64,000 bases of DNA from Bin80 sp965220365 (lineage in GTDB: Bacteria > Bacteroidota > Rhodothermia > Rhodothermales > Bin80): assembly GCA_965220365.1 (NCBI GenBank), contig OZ244823.1:310001-374000 (forward strand), given 5' to 3'. How positions within the stretch are numbered: position 1 is the stretch's first letter; the number at the start of each line of letters is the position of its first letter. The notes beneath the pieces were generated by a model that worked only from the letters and a program-made list of their open reading frames with translations, did no database searches and was not told where the DNA came from. The translations under genes and the position numbers were made by a program. This document shows, piece by piece, positions 18,219 through 26,426 of this stretch.

Positions 18219-18736
18219 CGGGGCCGAAACCGTCGGAGCCAGGATCATGGAGATGACTATGTGATTGCTTGGTGATATCCCGGTTTTGACGAACCTGCTT
18301 TGACGCTCAGGCGACTTCGTGATTTTCGAGCGGCTTTGTTTTGGCACGATAGTACAATATTGTCTTTCCAAATAACATGGCCGTCACCATAAAAAGGAGC
18401 ACCCATCCCGCGGGACTATACCCCTCTGTGAGAACTAGAATGAACATTGCAATAACAGCGGCCACATTGATGAGCAAACGTTGGAAGGACCTGGGCGTCA
18501 CTTTATTCCTATAGCGCGGAATCCTAAACGTCACAACCACACATAGGACAGCCAATACAGCTTGAAGCACAATGATATTCATATTGTCACCGCTCGAAGT
18601 TGCGTGAAAGCGTCGCTGTTAAAAACCACTTGGACCTCTCAAGGTTCCTCCGTAATTTGGCTAGGACTGTTCCCGGCGCAGATTATGCATCAACTCCTTT
18701 GCGAGTGCTTCGGCGAAGTCTGGATCGTTGATGTGC
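18219..18736. repeat. Imperfect tandem duplication, copy B
   Basis: The second unit of the duplication described at 17575-18092. Here the GGT 3' end (about 18219-18273) is a non-functional fragment, while the UPF0261 3' end (18661-18736) is part of the intact gene. The 18093-18218 interval between copies is too diverged to align by eye. Unit length is about 640 bases. Confidence 0.7.
18307..18582 (-). CDS. Small two-helix membrane protein, paralogue 2
   Basis: 91 residues, ATG at 18582. Same architecture as the paralogue at 17662-17943: MNIIVLQ start, PRYRNK loop, a central hydrophobic segment with VLTEGYSPAGW, and the tail ILYYRAKTKPLENHEVA. The function is unknown. It arose by the ~640-bp tandem duplication and then diverged mainly in its hydrophobic core. 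Confidence 0.65.
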   Translation of the reverse strand: MNIIVLQAVLAVLCVVVTFRIPRYRNKVTPRSFQRLLINVAAVIAMFILVLTEGYSPAGWVLLFMVTAMLFGKTILYYRAKTKPLENHEVA

Positions 18737-19881
18737 AGGTCATATTCTTTGATGTTTACCGATGGACCACAGTTGGCGCGGAGTGAAGCAAACAGGGCTT
18801 GATTGGCGGTGGAATCAAAAAAAGGTTGACCCGGGGCATCCAGCATACTGACACCTCTCAGAGGAATCAACAAGGTCACCGGTGCATGTGCTTGACGAAG
18901 CTGGATGCCAATCTCTCTGCCAATCTGAGTGCACTCTTCCGCACTTGTCCGCATTAGCGTGACATTGGCGTTGTGGGGATGCAAGGTGCGCTCTCGAAAT
19001 TTTGTCGGAACCGTCTCCAGAGCCCAATAATTCACCATGTCTAATGCGCCGCAGGAAATTACTTGTGGAATTCCAGCTGTAATAGCCGCTTCCAATCGAT
19101 GTGGGCCGGCGCTCAAAACCCCTCCGACCACTTCATCACACCACTCTGTCGTCGTGATGTCGGCAACCCCCTTGAAAAATCCGTCAGCAATCAGCTTCTC
19201 CATTGCACGCCCTCCACTGCCAGTTGCATGAAATACTACCACCTCATATCCCGATGCTTCCAGGTGGTCACGCACCTTTGTGACACAGGGAGTGGTCACC
19301 CCAAACATAGATGCGGCGATCAAAGGCCGTAGAGCAGGAGCATGTTCTGAGGTCTCCTGTTTGACCATACCGCAGAGCGCCCCGACAGCATTGCTTATGA
19401 TCACCCTGCTGATCTGATTCAATCCGGCAATATCCACGACCGAGTACATCATTGCAATGTCACTCTCACCGATATAAGGAGCGATATTGCCGGAAGCGAG
19501 TGTGGAGAGCATTACCTTGGGGAGTCCAATCGGCAAAGACCGCATGACTGCTGTCCCGACTGCCGTTCCGCCTGATCCGCCCAAGGCCAAAACCCCCGCC
19601 AAATGCGGCGCTGCATTCCCTGCAAGCTCCACGGCACCCTGTGTGAGGATATCAAGCGCATGACTGCGGCTCCCCGATTCTCTCAATGTTGAAAGGCTGC
19701 TCCCTCCGGCTCTGGCAACCTCGTCCGCGGATATATCCGGCTCACACTGGGGATCACCCATGACTCCTACGTCCATCAGGATGCATGGAAGCCCCCGGGA
19801 TTGGATGAGCTCGCGTGCGTAAGCGTACTCCATCCCTTTCGTATCCAATGTGCCAACTAGCAGAAATTTTTTGGACATCAT
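18661..19881 (-). CDS. Tm-1-like ATP-binding (UPF0261) protein
   Basis: 406 residues. The N-terminal start KFLLVGTLDTKGMEYAYARE and the later block GGSGGTAVGTAVMRSLPIGLPK are typical of the Tm-1/UPF0261 family, and a TIM-barrel-like C-terminal part includes PLRGVSMLDAPGQPFFD. Family members bind ATP; a plant member confers tobamovirus resistance and bacterial members are linked to catabolic operons, so no reaction is assigned. Two adjacent ATG codons occur at the start. A copy of its 3' end lies at about 18015-18092. Confidence 0.85.
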   Translation of the reverse strand: MMSKKFLLVGTLDTKGMEYAYARELIQSRGLPCILMDVGVMGDPQCEPDISADEVARAGGSSLSTLRESGSRSHALDILTQGAVELAGNAAPHLAGVLALGGSGGTAVGTAVMRSLPIGLPKVMLSTLASGNIAPYIGESDIAMMYSVVDIAGLNQISRVIISNAVGALCGMVKQETSEHAPALRPLIAASMFGVTTPCVTKVRDHLEASGYEVVVFHATGSGGRAMEKLIADGFFKGVADITTTEWCDEVVGGVLSAGPHRLEAAITAGIPQVISCGALDMVNYWALETVPTKFRERTLHPHNANVTLMRTSAEECTQIGREIGIQLRQAHAPVTLLIPLRGVSMLDAPGQPFFDSTANQALFASLRANCGPSVNIKEYDLHINDPDFAEALAKELMHNLRREQS

Positions 19882-19933
19882 CCGTACATCGTTTACTTGG
19901 ATACTACAGCGGGATCGTTCGAATCAACGAAGC

Positions 19934-20194
19934 CTAAAACATTTCAATACTGATTTGAAGCTCATCAGTATCCAACTCAATGGCTCTGTGATCATCGCGC
20001 AGGCGGAAATCATTAATACTCTCCGGCAACAACTCCTTTGGCGTGTTCATTTGGAAAAGCGTGTCAGCAACCACATACCAGTCTTCGGTGGTTAGATGCA
20101 CCACAGCTTCAGTACCAGTAGCGACCATCGGAGCATACTGTAAAACTTTTTCCAGGTGCGTGATGCCCTGTTTTTGGTGAAGATTTGGATCCAT
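19934..20194 (-). CDS. Small acidic protein of unknown function
   Basis: 86 residues, predicted soluble, with alternating strand/helix composition (EAVVHLTTEDWYVVADTLF) and an acidic C-terminus. No family was recognised. It lies upstream of the UPF0261 gene on the same strand with a gap of about 52 bases and may share a transcript. Protein-like composition and the lack of a better frame opposite support it moderately. Confidence 0.5.
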   Translation of the reverse strand: MDPNLHQKQGITHLEKVLQYAPMVATGTEAVVHLTTEDWYVVADTLFQMNTPKELLPESINDFRLRDDHRAIELDTDELQISIEMF

Positions 20195-20684
20195 TCTGTT
20201 TTCGGGTTAAAAGCTCTGTTATGGCTCGACTAAGATTATGCACCTTAGAATGATTCAGGTTCCATCTTATGGTAAGAGCAAAGGTAATGCGTCACAGCCG
20301 GATTGCTCAATTACGCAGACAGACTCGATGTGTGACTAGTCAGGAAAAATATCTGTACATTTCTTGATCCAAAGGCAACCCCCAAATAGTTGCTCATTAC
20401 ACGTGCCATAAAACCCCGCCCCTCAAGGAGGAATTAATCACAGGTAATTCAGCAAACCAGACGTGCCATCTTCCTACCATAAGGCCTAGCTATTTCTGAC
20501 TCAAACTGCTACAACTGTTCCGTAATTTACACCCCGAGTGGTAGTCGGACCAAATATTACGGATAGGCCTAACGATCAATTATCCGTTAAATACTGGCCC
20601 CAAAATCGCGGAGTAGACTATCTCTGGGGTGTATCCTAAAGATCATTGAAGCGTATATTACCTAAAAAATGACCTGAATCATAA
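20195..20684. other. Intergenic region upstream of the toxin-antitoxin pair
   Basis: 490 bases with no credible gene. AT-rich, with two small symmetric elements: gtaatttac (20522-20530) and the inverted repeat acggata/tatccgt (20559-20565 and 20581-20587). It probably holds the promoter of the downstream pair. Confidence 0.4.
20559..20587. promoter_or_regulatory. Inverted repeat, candidate operator of the toxin-antitoxin pair
   Basis: acggata and its exact reverse complement tatccgt, separated by 15 bases, end about 97 bases upstream of the antitoxin start. Many toxin-antitoxin operons are autoregulated through such repeats. Panacea proteins are not well established as DNA binders, so this is a weak suggestion. 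Confidence 0.25.
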
Positions 20685-21326
20685 ATGGCCAGCGTAGTTG
20701 AGCAACAGGTTTCAAGCCGAAATTCCCAGATTCCGGGATCCTTTATCCCCGGACAGCAGCCGTGTGCCACGGAGGAAATTGTGGCCCTTTTCATGCTTGA
20801 AAGAGCGGCCGAACACGGAAATCAATTGCTCACACCCCTCGAAATCAATAAACTTGTCTACATAGCACATGGGTGGATCTTGGGTGCCTTGGGGAGGCCA
20901 CTTATTGACAACAAGATCGACCAGATTCAGGCATGGATGCGCGGCCCCGTTGTGGTGCACCTACATTATCTGCTTGCGCCTTTTCGCAATTCTCCCTTGC
21001 ATCTGTATGATTTTTACTCCTCGATAGTTAGGCAACAAAATTCCAATAATGAAGGCTTGTTGCCTAACCCAGGACAAGTAAAGCCATCAGGGTTAACGGA
21101 CTTTGAAGCCCAAAACGCGGAGGTAATAAAGGGACTTGACTGGGTCTATGAAACGTATACCCAGTATAGCGGGGGACAATTAATTACTCTTACAACCCAA
21201 GAAAACAGCCCGTGGGCACTTAATTTTAGACCGGGTCTATTGCAGCGTTGGGGGCTGATTAATTTTGAAAGGCATATCCCAGATCACGTAATATGGGATC
21301 ACTACCGGCGGAGGATAGGAAGATAA
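20685..21326 (+). CDS. panA: Panacea-domain antitoxin (DUF4065/SocA-like)
   Basis: 213 residues. The central block PLEINKLVYIAHGWILGALGRPL, with an INKLVYIAHG core followed by IQAWMRGPVV, is the hallmark of the DUF4065/Panacea (GepA/SocA-like) domain, here preceded by about 40 residues that are probably disordered. Panacea proteins neutralise a wide range of toxins encoded next to them. The downstream gene starts 34 bases before this stop, which fits a translationally coupled antitoxin-toxin pair. Confidence 0.8.
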   Translation: MASVVEQQVSSRNSQIPGSFIPGQQPCATEEIVALFMLERAAEHGNQLLTPLEINKLVYIAHGWILGALGRPLIDNKIDQIQAWMRGPVVVHLHYLLAPFRNSPLHLYDFYSSIVRQQNSNNEGLLPNPGQVKPSGLTDFEAQNAEVIKGLDWVYETYTQYSGGQLITLTTQENSPWALNFRPGLLQRWGLINFERHIPDHVIWDHYRRRIGR

Positions 21327-21835
21327 CCGAAGGTACACCTTGGGAAGTTGGCGGGCAGCCCGAACCAACTCCCAATAAAGTTCGTGCTACTAGTGTGACT
21401 GGTGGAGTGATCAGCGTTATAAGTGATGAATTTAACAAATTCAGCACGTGGGTAAAAGCCTGTATTCGTTGGTTTGCACTACTTGTTGGGATTTCATTTG
21501 GCTTGAACTATGGATCTGAACAGATCAGACGAACTGTCTGCCATTGGTTTCCCCACTCAACTTACTTCTGCGAAAATCCAACTACAAGATCTCCATCCAC
21601 AGAGATTGATTTTCCCGCTACTGAAGGTGGCTGGATTTTGTCTACGGACATGTTAAATCTAGTGGCCATACTGATAGTTCTGCTTCTAATATTTTTCGTA
21701 GCACTGATCATTTCAGAAAACAAAGGTGCAAAAAAGAAATCGAATGTATTTATTGGCTTTGTGATATCGATTATGATGATTCTCTTTGTTGCCAGTATCC
21801 TAATATTGGGAAAATCTGTCCCTTCATGGTTCTAA
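21293..21835 (+). CDS. Multi-helix membrane protein, probable PanT toxin
   Basis: 180 residues. The N-terminal 45 residues are polar. Three hydrophobic helices follow: about residues 60-76 (WFALLVGISFGLNYG), 118-141 (MLNLVAILIVLLLIFFVAL) and 152-174 (VFIGFVISIMMILFVASIL). No enzyme motif is visible. Known Panacea-associated toxins include membrane-acting ones, so a membrane-disrupting toxin is the natural reading, but this sequence matches no toxin family I know. It overlaps the antitoxin gene by 34 bases. Confidence 0.6.
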   Translation: MGSLPAEDRKITEGTPWEVGGQPEPTPNKVRATSVTGGVISVISDEFNKFSTWVKACIRWFALLVGISFGLNYGSEQIRRTVCHWFPHSTYFCENPTTRSPSTEIDFPATEGGWILSTDMLNLVAILIVLLLIFFVALIISENKGAKKKSNVFIGFVISIMMILFVASILILGKSVPSWF

Positions 21836-22258
21836 TTAAAAGCCATGCCCCCCATGTTAAAAATGCTCCATTAAACTTCATGTAAAGCCCGCTGAATTGA
21901 GATTATAGTCGCCCTTGGAGGTGTCCAAAGGCACCGTTGCAAATTGTTGGAATAGTTTTGCAGGAGCCTCATCCAAGGATAAATTGCAAACTCAAGTCTA
22001 AAAAATCTCCCTGACAGGCAAGCCTATCTCAGTATGCCAATTCCCCTATTTTTGTAAAACGAGGAAAAGAGAATTGAAATTGCTCAATCGGGAAGAAAAA
22101 ACAATCTTATTGTCCTCGACAATTGCTAAGTTGCCAGAACAAATGGCGAAGGTAGGCTAAGCAAGTATTACGGCCCAAGAAAACTCGATCATCTCGAAAT
22201 TCCTGGAGCGACCTTGTCTTTTTACCGTAAAAACTAGTCCGTATCAAGGGTTTCTTTC
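21836..22258. other. Intergenic region, no gene seen
   Basis: 423 bases between the toxin gene and thyA. One 27-codon frame (about 22074-22160, beginning with TTG) has plausible composition but no start signal or relative. No strong hairpin was found. It probably contains the thyA promoter. Confidence 0.4.
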
Positions 22259-23152
22259 ATGCGCCTCTATGTGGATCTATTGCACCATGTCCTGAGTCAC
22301 GGACATGAGCGTCGCGACCGTACAGGAACCGGGACGATCAGTGTTTTTGGATACCAGATGCGGTTTCCCCTCCAAGAGGGCTTTCCGATCTGTACGACCA
22401 AACGGGTATGGTTTCGGGGTCTTGCATGTGAACTTTTGTGGTTCTTGTCGGGCTCGACGAACATTAAGCCACTGGTAAATCAGGGAATTTCAATATGGAC
22501 GGCGTGGCCCCTCAAAAACTATCTGCAACATCAGAACCTTGAGATACCCCCATCTGACTCGGATGACTGGGTGGCATACCAGAATGAATTTGAGGAACTG
22601 ATCCGCAGTCAGGACGGATTTGCAAAAAAATGGGGAGATCTGGGACCGGTGTACGGCAGACAATGGCGCTCTTTTTCCGGTGTAGATCAGATTGTTTCCG
22701 TCATTGAATCTCTAAAAGAGAAGCCCTGGAGCCGTCGACATATTGTGAGCGCGTGGAACCCGAAAGAACTCCATCGGATGGCGCTTCCACCTTGCCACAT
22801 GTTTTTTCAGTTTTCCGTCATCGGTAATCAACTGTCCTGTCAGCTTTATATCCGCTCGAACGACCTTTTCCTGGGAGCCCCCTTCAATATCGCTCAGTAT
22901 GCCCTCCTGACGCACCTAGTTGCCCACCAGACGGGTCTTGAGCCAGGAGATCTGGTGTATACCATCGGAGATGCCCATATTTACCTGAACCATCTTGATC
23001 AGGTGAAAAAACAGCTGGAACGAAAACCTTATCCACTCCCTACTTTGGAGATCTCGCGAAAACCGGCATCACTGTTTGATTATACGTATGATGACTTTAC
23101 TCTCAGAGGGTATCAGCATCATCCGGCGATCAAGGCACCCGTCGCTGTCTGA
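22259..23152 (+). CDS. thyA: Thymidylate synthase
   Basis: 297 residues with all landmarks: ERRDRTGTGT near the N-terminus (phosphate-binding Arg), WFLSGSTNI, the catalytic C179 in ALPPCHMFFQF, and RSNDLFLGAPFNIAQYA. It methylates dUMP using methylene-tetrahydrofolate and releases dihydrofolate, which the folA product encoded 2 kb downstream would recycle. It heads a run of four co-directional genes. Confidence 0.97.
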   Translation: MRLYVDLLHHVLSHGHERRDRTGTGTISVFGYQMRFPLQEGFPICTTKRVWFRGLACELLWFLSGSTNIKPLVNQGISIWTAWPLKNYLQHQNLEIPPSDSDDWVAYQNEFEELIRSQDGFAKKWGDLGPVYGRQWRSFSGVDQIVSVIESLKEKPWSRRHIVSAWNPKELHRMALPPCHMFFQFSVIGNQLSCQLYIRSNDLFLGAPFNIAQYALLTHLVAHQTGLEPGDLVYTIGDAHIYLNHLDQVKKQLERKPYPLPTLEISRKPASLFDYTYDDFTLRGYQHHPAIKAPVAV

Positions 23153-23177
23153 TAATCGTTGAAGACATGCATCAATC

Positions 23178-24179
23178 ATGACATCACGGAAACCAAACAG
23201 ACGCCAGAAGACCGTACTGCAAGATGTCTACGAAGAAAATCAAAGGCTTCTTGGGAGAGAGGTCCCTGCATTGGGAAAAACGGCAAAAAATTCCGGCATG
23301 ATCCTGTTAATGGCACTCACGATCGGATTTTTCTTAGGCAGCCCGGAAGAAAAACCGATCTCCAAACCGGTCGACTCCATTGAAGTGCTACTTTCCCCTG
23401 AAGAACAGGTGCGTGCATCTTTGAACGAGATTCCCAAGGAGGAACTCCCTCCCGACAACCCGGCTCTATCTCGTATCTATGGTCTCAGTGTGCGAACCAT
23501 TGTGATTGATCCTGGCCATGGAGGACATGACCCCGGTGCTGTAGGTCAAGCTGGTTTAACCGAAAAGACGCTTACACTTGATCTCGCCTTCCGGCTGGAA
23601 AGAAGACTGAGAGCCCATGGGTTCAACGTCATTCTCACACGACGAAAAGATATCAGTGTGAGTCTCCAACGCAGAAATGAAATCGCACAAAAGAACCAGG
23701 CAGACCTTTTTATTTCGCTCCATGTCAATGCACTTCCCGTAGACACACTGGCCATGATCGAAACGTTCTACTTTAGTCCACGCGGCGACGCGCGGATAGA
23801 GGCGATTGCTGAGCGGGAAAATTTCAACGCCGGTTACAGCATGGGAGAGTGGCAAAGCAGCTTGGAGACTGTGGGGCAGACGGTAAAGGTTGAAGATAGC
23901 CGCCGGCTGGCATCACACATCCAACATTCAATGGTCTCGACGATGAGAGAAGTCAACCCCAACCTCGCTGATTGGGGAACACGTTCCGGCCCTTTTGTAG
24001 TGCTTATGAATTCAAGTGTACCTGCAATCGTGGCGGAGGTCACTGCACTCTCCATGCCTGAAGAAGAGCAGCATCTTATGGACATTGAGTATCGCAAGCA
24101 GTTGGCCCTCGGTCTTGAGTCTGGAATTCTCTCGTATATTTCCGAACAGAAAAGTAACTCAACCTCAAAATTAGATTAG
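23178..24179 (+). CDS. N-acetylmuramoyl-L-alanine amidase (Amidase_3)
   Basis: 333 residues. A single membrane anchor lies at about 40-54, then a linker, then the zinc amidase domain from about residue 105: VIDPGHGGHDPGAVG (zinc His 114), a glutamate in the TEKTLTLDLA helix and SLHVNA (His). It cuts the bond between stem peptide and glycan in peptidoglycan, usually at division. It sits 3 bases before an actin-like gene, which hints at coordination of wall hydrolysis with a filament. Confidence 0.88.
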   Translation: MTSRKPNRRQKTVLQDVYEENQRLLGREVPALGKTAKNSGMILLMALTIGFFLGSPEEKPISKPVDSIEVLLSPEEQVRASLNEIPKEELPPDNPALSRIYGLSVRTIVIDPGHGGHDPGAVGQAGLTEKTLTLDLAFRLERRLRAHGFNVILTRRKDISVSLQRRNEIAQKNQADLFISLHVNALPVDTLAMIETFYFSPRGDARIEAIAERENFNAGYSMGEWQSSLETVGQTVKVEDSRRLASHIQHSMVSTMREVNPNLADWGTRSGPFVVLMNSSVPAIVAEVTALSMPEEEQHLMDIEYRKQLALGLESGILSYISEQKSNSTSKLD

Positions 24180-24182
24180 AGT

Positions 24183-25208
24183 ATGTCAAATACATCTGAT
24201 GCATCGAACGGGGTTCTGCGTATCGGAATCGATCTGGGAACATCGCGAAGTGCTATTGCAACCAGTAGCGGCAGGCGGAGGTGGGTCCATAGCTATGTGG
24301 GCTGGCCCCGTGACTTTGTGGCCCGAAAGATGCTGAAACGGGACGTCCTTGTTGGCATGGATGCGATTGAACATCGAAATTCCGTCAACCTAGTTCGCCC
24401 CTTGGAATACGGAGTCATCCGAGATGGAACCACCACCGACGAAAAAGCAGTCCGCGAATTGATCAGCCATTTGATTGAACTTGCTCAGCCGGAGGAAGGA
24501 CAGAAAATTTATGCCGCCGTCGGCGTTCCTGCAGAAGCCTTGCGTGTCAATAAACTTGCGATCCGTGATGCGGTGGGAGAGTGGGCGGACACACTGATGC
24601 TGGTGTCGGAACCCTTTGCGGTCGCGTATAAACTGGGAGCTCTCAACAATACCTGCATTATTGATATCGGTGCAGGTACGATTGATTTCTGTATCATGCA
24701 TGGCACCATGCCCAGTGAAGAAGATCAGCGCTCACTGCGCACCGCAGGGGATCACGTAGATCAACAGCTTTTTGCCCTTCTGTCGGAGCGCTTCCCAAAT
24801 ACTCCTCTGAGTGAAACGTTTGTGCGGGAACTCAAAGAGAAACACGGGAGTGTGTCCGAGGCATCAAATCAGTTCGGAGTCAAACTACCCATTGCCGGAA
24901 AATTTGAAGTACATGATATTACCGAGGAAGTCCACCGAGCCTGCGACTCGCTGGTGCCTGCGATTGCGGAGACACTCATTGATTTGTTAAGTGGTTATGA
25001 GCCAATGCTTCAGGAGCGGATACGACATAATGTCTATTTAGCTGGTGGTGGAAGCCAAATCCACGGCCTGGCAAAGGCAATCTGCTCTGCCTTGGAAGAA
25101 TACGGGCAGTTTACCATCACCCCTATTCAGGACCCGCTGTTCAGTGGTGCCGAAGGTGCTCTGAGCTTAGCCGAAGACATGCCGCAAGAATATTGGGAAA
25201 GCATGTAA
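24183..25208 (+). CDS. MamK/MreB-like bacterial actin
   Basis: 341 residues of the actin/Hsp70 ATPase fold. Phosphate-1 loop GIDLGTSRSAIA (about 14-25), connecting block VGWPRDFVARKML, phosphate-2 loop DIGAGTIDF (about 160-168) and adenosine motif YLAGGGSQIHG. GWP-D--ARK after phosphate-1 is closer to MamK-type filaments than to canonical MreB. No magnetosome genes are nearby. It probably forms an ATP-dependent cytoplasmic filament. It lies between the amidase and folA with very short spacers; its last 16 bases overlap the longest folA frame. Confidence 0.85.
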   Translation: MSNTSDASNGVLRIGIDLGTSRSAIATSSGRRRWVHSYVGWPRDFVARKMLKRDVLVGMDAIEHRNSVNLVRPLEYGVIRDGTTTDEKAVRELISHLIELAQPEEGQKIYAAVGVPAEALRVNKLAIRDAVGEWADTLMLVSEPFAVAYKLGALNNTCIIDIGAGTIDFCIMHGTMPSEEDQRSLRTAGDHVDQQLFALLSERFPNTPLSETFVRELKEKHGSVSEASNQFGVKLPIAGKFEVHDITEEVHRACDSLVPAIAETLIDLLSGYEPMLQERIRHNVYLAGGGSQIHGLAKAICSALEEYGQFTITPIQDPLFSGAEGALSLAEDMPQEYWESM

Positions 25209-25933
25209 GACGTCCTTTCGTGATCGTCATCGCCGCACTGGCCCGCGAGAACCGGTGCATCGGCCATGAGACTCGTCTTCCTTGGCATATATCGGAAGAC
25301 ATGAAACGTTTCAAGCGACTGACGTATGGTTTCCCGATGATTATGGGACGTGTAACGTGTGAAGGACTGATCCGTGACTTCGGCAAACCCCTGCCGGGCA
25401 GACCAACACTTGCACTGACCAGAAATCTGAATTCTGTAATTCACCCGGATATTGCACTGTGCCCCTCGCTGGAATCTGCGCTGGATCGTGTAAAGACAGC
25501 CGAAAAGGTTTTTATTGCTGGTGGTGCGGGAGTTTACCAAGAGGGACTGAATTGCGCGGATCGCCTCGAATTAACCCTCATTGATGGAGCATACGAAGGG
25601 GATACCTTTTTCCCGGCTTACGAACATTTGATCGGGGCAGAATTTTCCCTGAGCCACGAAGATCCACATGAGGGATTTTCCTTTGTCACCTACGACCGAA
25701 TCGTTCCTCCAGGCACCGTGAATCTGCCTGACTCGAATCGCGGTAGGGACCCGGGTTTCCCCGGGCCCCCCGCACAGATCCGGACGTGCGCGTTAACGCA
25801 TCCGGCTCCTCCCTCGGGTCGCACCGTCGTGCATGACGGCATCGGATGCCGTAGCTGGTTGTCCCGATGGAACACACTTCTTCCATCTCTGTGTATGGAG
25901 TGTGTTCGGTTCTCCCAGCTTCCCCTCGGGTGA
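25193..25933 (+). CDS. folA: Dihydrofolate reductase with intron-derived C-terminal extension
   Basis: The DHFR part covers residues 10 to about 165: VIVIAALARENRCIG, LPWHISEDMKRFK, IMGRVTCEGL, IAGGAGVYQEGL and FSFVTYDRI. The start may be ATG at 25193 or GTG at 25220 (the latter gives the usual DHFR N-terminus). After NLPDS at 25735 the frame enters the antisense strand of a group II intron and continues for about 66 codons of non-DHFR sequence to 25933. Excising 25737-26383 in silico places TGA (26386-26388) in frame, giving a normal-length enzyme ending NLPDST. Confidence 0.88.
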   Translation: MGKHVRRPFVIVIAALARENRCIGHETRLPWHISEDMKRFKRLTYGFPMIMGRVTCEGLIRDFGKPLPGRPTLALTRNLNSVIHPDIALCPSLESALDRVKTAEKVFIAGGAGVYQEGLNCADRLELTLIDGAYEGDTFFPAYEHLIGAEFSLSHEDPHEGFSFVTYDRIVPPGTVNLPDSNRGRDPGFPGPPAQIRTCALTHPAPPSGRTVVHDGIGCRSWLSRWNTLLPSLCMECVRFSQLPLG

Positions 25934-26383
25934 GGCCCTTCGCTCCAGCTGCTCCGCAGGTCCCCCCTTGTTCGCCGCCTTCATCGCTACTATGGCCTCA
26001 TCTGACTCCTCTATTGCGTTCATCGTAGGCTTCAGCCTCTTCAGCCTTCCCCACGCGGTCCCAATTCGCTCAGGACACAATAGAGGCATCCCAGGTCCCG
26101 GTAAAATGCGTACGTACGTCCCTGAGTTCTTTGACACCGTGGGCCCACAAGATCCCTCGCCTTTTCGGGATTTTGTATGTTGCCTTCGACCGTCAGGACA
26201 ATCTCGGCGACCCAAATAACGAACATTTCGATGCTCAATAGCTCCGGCCATACGCACCACTACCGACGCTTCGCGTATCCCCTCGCGGAAACACCCGCAC
26301 GGCTCGTGGAAGTATGTGATTGGTTGCATCTTCATACTACGGGACTTTCACCCGCTACATTTTCACCAGTTAGCCTGGCGCAC
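25737..26383 (-). mobile_element. ORF-less group II intron
   Basis: The minus strand begins GTGCGCCAGG (5' consensus GUGYG) at 26383. It ends with a domain V hairpin, GAGCCGGATGCG-ttaa-CGCGCACGTCCGGATC (catalytic AGC; about 25779-25810), and a domain VI helix closing with CCTACCGCGAT at 25737. In the domain IV position there is only a simple hairpin (gaacacact paired with agtgtgttc) and no reverse transcriptase/maturase. At about 647 nt it is a ribozyme-only intron that would need a maturase in trans. It lies antisense to folA and sense to bshA, between their convergent 3' ends. Confidence 0.82.
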
Positions 26384-26426
26384 CCTGACCGAATCCCAAT
26401 TACCGACGCAGCGTCTGCTGAAGGTG

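Noticed and set aside
22074..22160. Short TTG frame before thyA as a leader peptide
   Set aside because: No ribosome site, and not adjacent to thyA; chance is a sufficient explanation.
24183..25208. Magnetosome gene cluster
   Set aside because: The actin is MamK-like, but the neighbours are thyA, an amidase and folA; no mam genes are seen.
25793..26335. 180-codon minus-strand frame as a protein gene
   Set aside because: It lies entirely within the group II intron RNA domains and reflects conserved ribozyme sequence rather than coding; no reverse transcriptase motif is present.
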